Source of the DNA: Cohnella lubricantis
GTDB lineage: Bacteria; Bacillota; Bacilli; Paenibacillales; Paenibacillaceae
Assembly: GCF_014212015.1 (NCBI RefSeq)
Contig: NZ_JACJVN010000012.1
Coordinates: 20,558 to 84,557, forward strand
Reading direction: 5' to 3'
DNA: 64,000 bases
Below, in pieces: positions 61,068 to 64,000 of the stretch. A program made the translations under genes and the position numbers. Position 1 is the first letter of the stretch. Every line of letters starts with the position of its first letter. The notes under the pieces are model-generated. The model made no database searches. It was not told the DNA's origin and was given only the letters and a program-made list of their open reading frames with translations.

Positions 61068-63400
61068 CGTTCGCCACGCGTCCTTCGCAGCAGTCCGAGC
61101 GCCAGATCCTTGCCTAGCAGCCCCACTTCCTCGATCGGGCCGACGCAGGCGGGACAGCCGCTCATGCATCGGCAGCCGACGATGAGCCGCTCCGCTTCCT
61201 CTAGCAGTTCATCATGCATGTCGTAAAGACGCTGGGCAAGGCCGATGCCGCCGGGATAGCGGTCATAGAAATAGATCGTCGGCTTCTTCGTATGCGTCGC
61301 CTTCACTTGGGGTACGACGCGGATGTCGAACGGATCGCACATGAGGTGCAGCGGCGCGAGGTGAATGAGCACGTTCGCGAGGCCGAGCAGCGCCATCTGC
61401 ATGTCGTTCGTCGTCAAGCCGGCTGCGGCTTCATCGGTGAAAGCGAACCAATACGCGCTCGTATGCAGCTCCTCCTCCGGCAGATGGATCGGTCCAGAGC
61501 CGATGTTCTCGTGGGTGCGAAGGCGAATTTTCTTGAAAATCGTCGGTTTGGCCGTGACGCTCACTTCGCCGTACTGCCGTTCGATCACGCCGTTGTCGCG
61601 TTCCCGGTCGACGTGCAGCACCTTCAGCTCCACCGCCATGCTCGCATCGGTGAAGTAATCGACGTTCACTTGGCGGACGTACGCCTTCTTCTCCGGATAA
61701 TCCAGCTTCTCGACTTGATATTGCACGCCTTCGTGCAGGTAGATCGCTTCCTCGTGAATGAGCGTAGGCGCGCTGAACCGGTCGACTTCGCCGATGACGC
61801 GATGTCCCTCGGTCATGTCGATGATGACGAAGTTCTCCTGCGCGGCAGATCGAAGCGAGATGTTGTGCGCGGGAAAAGCCTGCTCCATCCAATACCAGCG
61901 GTTGCCCGCTTGGTGAAGCACCTTCTCTTCGACGAGGAACTCCAGCAGATCGCTCAGCTTCTCCTCGCCGAACGTATCGCCTTCCTCGAACGGAAGCTCG
62001 TAGGCGGCGCATTTGACATGGTCGAGCAGGATAAGCAGATTATCGGGATGGATGCGGGCCTCCTCCGGAGGCGTGCCGAGAAAATAATCCGGGTTCTGGA
62101 TCAAGTACTGATCCAGCGGGTTGCTGCTCGCCACGAGGAACGTGACGCTGCTGCCGTGGCGGCGGCCGGCGCGCCCCGACTGCTGCCACGTGCTGGCGAT
62201 CGAGCCCGGATAGCCGTTCAGCACGCAAGCCTGCAGCTGGCCGATGTCGATGCCGAGCTCCAGCGCGTTCGTGCTGACGACGCCGCGGATCTCGCCGCTG
62301 CGCAGGCCGCGCTCGATCTCGCGCCGCAGCTTCGGCAGATACCCGCCGCGGTAGCCGCGAATCGACTTCGTGCCGAGCTCGCGCTTGACCAGGTCCTGCA
62401 AGTAAGTGAGCAGGATCTCGACGCGCACGCGGCTGCGGGCGAACACGATCGTCTGGATGCCGCTCTTCAGCAGCAGCGCGGCCAGCTTCTGCGATTCGAG
62501 CACGCTGGACTTGCGGATGCCGAGCTGCTGGTTGACGACCGGCGGGTTGTAGAAGACGAGATGCTTCTCGCCGGCCGGCGCGCCGTTGTCGTCAACGAGC
62601 GTGACCGGCTCGCCGAGCAGCCGCTCCGCATGCTCGCGCGGGTTGCGGATCGTCGCGGAAGCGCACAGGAACTGCGGGTTGCTGCCGTAGAAGCGGCAGA
62701 TCCGCTTCAGGCGGCGGATGACGTTGGCGACGTGACTGCCGAACACGCCTCTGTACGCGTGGAGCTCGTCGATCACGATGTATTTCACATTTTCGAACAG
62801 CTTCACCCACTTCGTATGATGCGGCAGAATGGCGGAGTGGAGCATGTCCGGATTGGTCACGACGATATGCCCGGCGTTGCGGATCGCCTGGCGTACCGTC
62901 GGCGGCGTGTCTCCGTCATAGGTATGCGTCTTGATGTCGGCTTCCATCAGGTTGGCCAGCTCCTGCAGCTCCGCCACCTGATCCTGCGCCAGCGCCTTCG
63001 TCGGGAACAGGTAGAGCGCGCGGACGCTATCGTCGGCAAGGATGTGCTCGAGCACCGGCAGGTTGTAACAGAGCGTCTTGCCGGATGCCGTCGGCGTCAC
63101 CGTCACCACGTGCTTGCCGTCGCGGACAGCACGGTACGACGCCGCTTGATGCGTATAGAGCTCTCGGATGCCTTTGCCGGCCAGCGCTTCGGTTAATTTG
63201 GCATTCATCGTTGGCGGCATCGGCACGGTGCGCGCCGGCTTCGCAGGCTGCGTATGCCAATGGGTCACGTTCGTCATGATCTCGGGGTGGCCGCGCAGCA
63301 GATCGAGCCATTCCTCAACCGAGGCTGCTTTGCCCGTCCATGGATTCAAGGCTGATGTCCCCTTCGCGGATAGTTGTTCTCTCCATTGTACAGAATACAT
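61064..63400 (-). CDS. mrfA: MrfA, DEXH-box helicase of the mitomycin repair pair
   Basis: A 778-residue superfamily 2 helicase of the YprA/Hrq1-like group. Motif I TPTASGKTL near 105-113, motif II IDELHAY (DELH) near 213, STNALELGIDIGQ and QQSGRAGRRHG (motif VI). The C-terminal MZB-type region (about 560-778) ends in CRCMSGCPACVGP, a four-cysteine zinc site known to matter in MrfA. AAAGGCG precedes ATG 63400. Coupled to mrfB. Confidence 0.92.
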   Translation of the reverse strand: MYSVQWREQLSAKGTSALNPWTGKAASVEEWLDLLRGHPEIMTNVTHWHTQPAKPARTVPMPPTMNAKLTEALAGKGIRELYTHQAASYRAVRDGKHVVTVTPTASGKTLCYNLPVLEHILADDSVRALYLFPTKALAQDQVAELQELANLMEADIKTHTYDGDTPPTVRQAIRNAGHIVVTNPDMLHSAILPHHTKWVKLFENVKYIVIDELHAYRGVFGSHVANVIRRLKRICRFYGSNPQFLCASATIRNPREHAERLLGEPVTLVDDNGAPAGEKHLVFYNPPVVNQQLGIRKSSVLESQKLAALLLKSGIQTIVFARSRVRVEILLTYLQDLVKRELGTKSIRGYRGGYLPKLRREIERGLRSGEIRGVVSTNALELGIDIGQLQACVLNGYPGSIASTWQQSGRAGRRHGSSVTFLVASSNPLDQYLIQNPDYFLGTPPEEARIHPDNLLILLDHVKCAAYELPFEEGDTFGEEKLSDLLEFLVEEKVLHQAGNRWYWMEQAFPAHNISLRSAAQENFVIIDMTEGHRVIGEVDRFSAPTLIHEEAIYLHEGVQYQVEKLDYPEKKAYVRQVNVDYFTDASMAVELKVLHVDRERDNGVIERQYGEVSVTAKPTIFKKIRLRTHENIGSGPIHLPEEELHTSAYWFAFTDEAAAGLTTNDMQMALLGLANVLIHLAPLHLMCDPFDIRVVPQVKATHTKKPTIYFYDRYPGGIGLAQRLYDMHDELLEEAERLIVGCRCMSGCPACVGPIEEVGLLGKDLALGLLRRTRGER

Positions 63401-63675
63401 GTTCGCCTTTCAACGGATATGCGCAAGTTCGCTGCGTATTCCGTGTCGGAAAAGGATACCAATTGAATTCTAATTTCGATATATTTCTCGCAATTATCTG
63501 ACAGTTGACGATAGAAAGCTCACGGATACGCCTTGAAAGCGACATTCCCTGTCGTCTCCTGCGCTTTCCCGGGAAAAGTTTAGGACCCCGGAAGCCGCGC
63601 CAGACAAGCGAATTGCGGATGTGCGAGTCTAGTGCGAGGACCTATTTGAGCTGCGCAGGAACACGATAACCCGCC
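63401..63675. other. Region upstream of mrfA, before the tandem array
   Basis: No convincing gene. AT-richer sequence lies at about 63455-63510, where the mrfA promoter is expected (minus strand), but I see no clear -35/-10 pair. Near the mrfA start, GAACATGTATTC resembles a LexA core with one mismatch. Confidence 0.4.
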
Positions 63676-64000
63676 CTGTAACCCGGCTTGGACCGGTTAC
63701 AGCCGCCTTACACTCGCTAACACTCCCTGTAACCCGGCTTGGACCGGTTACAGCCGTCTTAGTCTCGATAACCCGCCCTGTAACCCGGCTTGGACCAGTT
63801 ACAGCCGCCTTACACTCGCTAACCCACCCTGTAACCCGGTTTGGACCGGTTACAGCCGCCTTACACTCGCTAACACTCCCTGTAACCCGGCTTGGACCGG
63901 TTACAGCCGCCTTACACTCGCTAACACTCCCTGTAACCCGGCTTGGACCGGTTACAGCCGCCTTACACCCGCTAACCAGCCCTGTAACCCGGCTTGGACC
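63676..64000. repeat. 51-bp tandem repeat array, continues past the window
   Basis: Seven starts at 63676, 63727, 63778, 63829, 63880, 63931 and 63982, each exactly 51 bp apart; the last is cut by the window edge. Each unit holds a 27-bp hairpin (CTGTAACC-N11-GGTTACAG) and a 24-bp linker. Copies differ at only a few positions. Because 51 is a multiple of three, frames on both strands stay open, including a minus frame that ends at 63629, but no start is visible. Confidence 0.95.

Noticed and set aside
61214..63196. 660-residue plus-strand open frame opposite mrfA
   Set aside because: Antisense shadow; no motif, no ribosome site.
63676..64000. CRISPR array
   Set aside because: The whole 51-bp unit is repeated, including the part that would be the spacer, and no cas gene is near.

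Overview
The window is about 64 kb of GC-rich Firmicute chromosome, most probably from a Paenibacillaceae member (Paenibacillus or Cohnella type). The evidence is the strong AAGGAGG-like ribosome sites, frequent TTG and GTG starts, a single XerS-type recombinase, a B. subtilis-style LexA box, MrfA/MrfB, a YkoGH-like two-component pair, a copper-amine-oxidase 'stalk' domain on a GH18 protein, and several conserved unknowns of that family. I see no insertion sequence, prophage, CRISPR array, rRNA or tRNA.

Layout, left to right. 1-1343: start of a class Ib ribonucleotide reductase operon (nrdI, partial nrdE, minus strand) behind a promoter with two NrdR boxes 31 bp apart. 1344-7123: xerS, then minus-strand genes (phosphotransferase-fold protein, stalk-GH18 protein, acetyltransferase, HD hydrolase, gluQRS). 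7173-12742: two signalling loci, an OmpR-type regulator with a kinase that has a very basic N-terminus, and a hybrid phosphorelay kinase with its regulator, divergent from a small LuxR-type protein. 12799-24170: transaldolase, acetyltransferase, PAP2 phosphatase, metallophosphoesterase, HelD, a universal stress protein, a COG0523 GTPase, a degenerate SRAP protein, a large TPR protein and unknowns. 24352-28549: a two-gene 2-oxoacid:ferredoxin oxidoreductase operon (gamma-delta and alpha-beta fusions) with its terminator and a candidate cre site. 28592-34663: SDR, MOSC protein, orphan PhnC-like ATPase, a small gene behind two LexA-like boxes, HAD hydrolase, a membrane-anchored glucosaminidase-like protein and a truncated acetyltransferase.

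34887-43665: gltD, thyA and dfrA, a hotdog thioesterase and the complete pyruvate dehydrogenase operon (pdhA-pdhB-pdhC-lpdA), which has a long hairpin between the two E1 genes. 44012-52279: esterase, low-molecular-weight tyrosine phosphatase, TRIC/UPF0126 membrane protein, thiamine pyrophosphokinase, PhnP-like hydrolase, acetyltransferases, a nitrilase-family gene and a YkoGH-like pair. 52487-54238: a Hanks kinase fused to a degenerate MinD/ParA-like domain. 54405-59471: seven same-strand genes, nearly all overlapping or abutting (HAD phosphatase, Fpg/Nei glycosylase, endonuclease IV, cREC receiver-like protein, thioredoxin-like protein, ABC ATPase, RlmM-like methyltransferase). 59619-63400: mrfA-mrfB. 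The right edge enters an exact 51-bp tandem array of hairpin-forming units.

The observations most worth follow-up are the LexA-box promoter at 31301-31349 driving an unrecognised 76-residue protein, with convergent genes whose terminators lie inside each other's transcripts; the kinase-ATPase fusion; the compact repair operon containing a cREC gene; the SRAP protein lacking catalytic Glu and His; and the 51-bp array.
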